A stretch of DNA of 5,860 bases from Bacteroidales bacterium (GTDB lineage: Bacteria > Bacteroidota > Bacteroidia > Bacteroidales > UBA12077), in assembly GCA_003446015.1 (NCBI GenBank), contig DMBU01000021.1:2112-7971 (forward strand). Direction: 5' to 3'. Below the pieces are notes generated by a model. That model was given only the letters and a program-made list of their open reading frames with translations, did no database searches and was not told the origin of the DNA. The position numbers were made by a program, and so were the translations under genes. How positions within the stretch are numbered: position 1 is the first letter of the stretch; every line of letters starts with the position of its first letter. Shown here piece after piece: positions 5,281 to 5,860 of the stretch.

Positions 5281-5748
5281 CTAATAATCAAGTGTAAGGA
5301 TTCTACCTTTGGTAAAACTAAAAAATTTCTCGGCTTCGGCAACAATTATTCCTTCACGCAATTGTTCAGGTTTAATTTCTGCTTTTGCCATACACATTGG
5401 ACAGGCCATTATCTGAACTTGATGATGAATAAGAGTATCCAATGCACTTTGCACTGTCATAAAATTATTCATTTGAATATCTTCAGAAGTTTTTGTTAAT
5501 AATTTAACTCCCTCAATATCGAAAAAGAGAGTTACATCCTTAGTTTCAGACATTTTAACAGCCAAACTAAGAGCCATAGATGCTTTATGAGGATTGTCGT
5601 ATCCACTGCTTACATGGATAAAAATACCATCTTTAAAACATCCCCGTTCTTCAACTTTCACTAACTCGGCAATATCTGTACCCTCGGGATTTTTACAAGA
5701 AATGATTGCCAATAAAAAAATGAAGAATAATACATTTTTAGTTTTCAT
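5281..5748 (-). CDS. DsrE-family lipoprotein with CPMC motif
   Basis: The 155-residue protein begins with a lipoprotein signal: MKTKN, a hydrophobic stretch (VLFFIFLLAII) and SC with Cys18 as the likely lipidated residue. The rest is a DsrE/DsrF-like domain: GIFIHVSS with the first beta strand (41-48), a HKASMALSLAVKM helix (54-66), a DVTLFFDIEG strand (71-80), a helix with SALDTLIHHQVQIMACPMCM (101-120), and KPEQLREGIIV (126-136). Cys116 and Cys119 form a CPMC motif; related DsrE proteins use cysteines to carry sulfur or in redox steps, but membrane anchoring outside the cytoplasm makes canonical sulfur relay to DsrC/TusE uncertain. The domain is recognisable; the role is not known. The ATG at 5748-5746 gives the full signal sequence. 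It has its own promoter-like box upstream and a terminator after it, so it looks monocistronic. Confidence 0.8.
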   Translation of the reverse strand: MKTKNVLFFIFLLAIISCKNPEGTDIAELVKVEERGCFKDGIFIHVSSGYDNPHKASMALSLAVKMSETKDVTLFFDIEGVKLLTKTSEDIQMNNFMTVQSALDTLIHHQVQIMACPMCMAKAEIKPEQLREGIIVAEAEKFFSFTKGRILTLDY

Positions 5749-5779
5749 AATCTTAAGGTTAGGATTAATAACTTATAAC

Positions 5780-5787
5780 CAAATTTA
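5780..5787 (-). promoter_or_regulatory. Candidate -7 box for the DsrE lipoprotein gene
   Basis: TAAATTTG (5787-5780, minus strand) matches TAnnTTTG exactly and lies 31 nt before the ATG. No TTTG lies at the usual 19-nt spacing; the nearest (5817-5814) is 26 nt upstream of the box. The rest of 5749-5860 shows no gene. Confidence 0.45.
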
Positions 5788-5860
5788 CAAAATCCGATTG
5801 ATAAAAAGAATACCAAAATAAAAACATCCACTGTGAAATTGGAGTTAGATAATAAAGTTT

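Noticed and set aside
5263..5291. Possible promoter for the small protein/PorV-like pair: TTG, 18 nt, TATATTTA on the minus strand
   Set aside because: The -7 box lacks the final G and the -33 is partial; the transcript would start in or just before the terminator hairpin. Too weak to list as a feature.
5594..5821. Plus-strand open frame of 75 codons
   Set aside because: Antisense to the DsrE lipoprotein gene and its promoter region; shadow.

Overview
The window reads as chromosomal DNA of a Bacteroidota bacterium, probably near Bacteroidales/Marinilabiliales. The evidence is low GC, A-rich gene starts without Shine-Dalgarno sequences, promoter-like TTTG...TAnnTTTG boxes typical of this phylum, a PorV-family outer membrane protein (a type IX secretion family confined to this phylum) and an AsnA of the Bacteroides type. 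This rests on motifs and remembered family sequences, not on a database search.

Layout. The plus strand carries one gene, the 3' part of a GH94-type sugar phosphorylase resembling 1,2-beta-oligoglucan phosphorylases; its 5' end lies outside the window. It converges on asnA (minus strand), and a perfect 9-bp inverted repeat lies between the two 3' ends. Everything to the right is on the minus strand. In order of transcription these are a DsrE-family lipoprotein with a terminator behind it, a two-helix small membrane protein, a PorV-like outer membrane protein starting 5 nt after it, a 386-nt region without a large gene, and asnA.

The most interesting part is that 386-nt region (3470-3855). 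Read on the minus strand it appears to be a tandem, two-stage asparagine attenuator controlling asnA. A phylum-type promoter (TTTG, 19 nt, TACATTTG) is followed by two very short ORFs. The first has 24 codons with 7 Asn. The second has 20 codons with 7 Asn, six of them consecutive. Each short ORF ends inside a GGAAGG-containing arm that can pair with the 5' half of the intrinsic terminator immediately downstream, so each unit has mutually exclusive antiterminator and terminator folds. The product of asnA makes asparagine, so the codon bias of both leaders matches the pathway. Spacing from the last Asn codon to the arm (9 and 11 nt) and from the arm to the stop codon (4 and 3 nt) is almost the same in both units.

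Proposed logic (inference): when charged Asn-tRNA is scarce, ribosomes stall on the AAU codons, the antiterminator forms and asnA is transcribed. When it is plentiful, ribosomes reach the stop codon, cover the arm and the terminator forms. Two such gates in series would sharpen the response. I know of no described tandem asparagine leader-peptide attenuator, but cannot search the literature from here.
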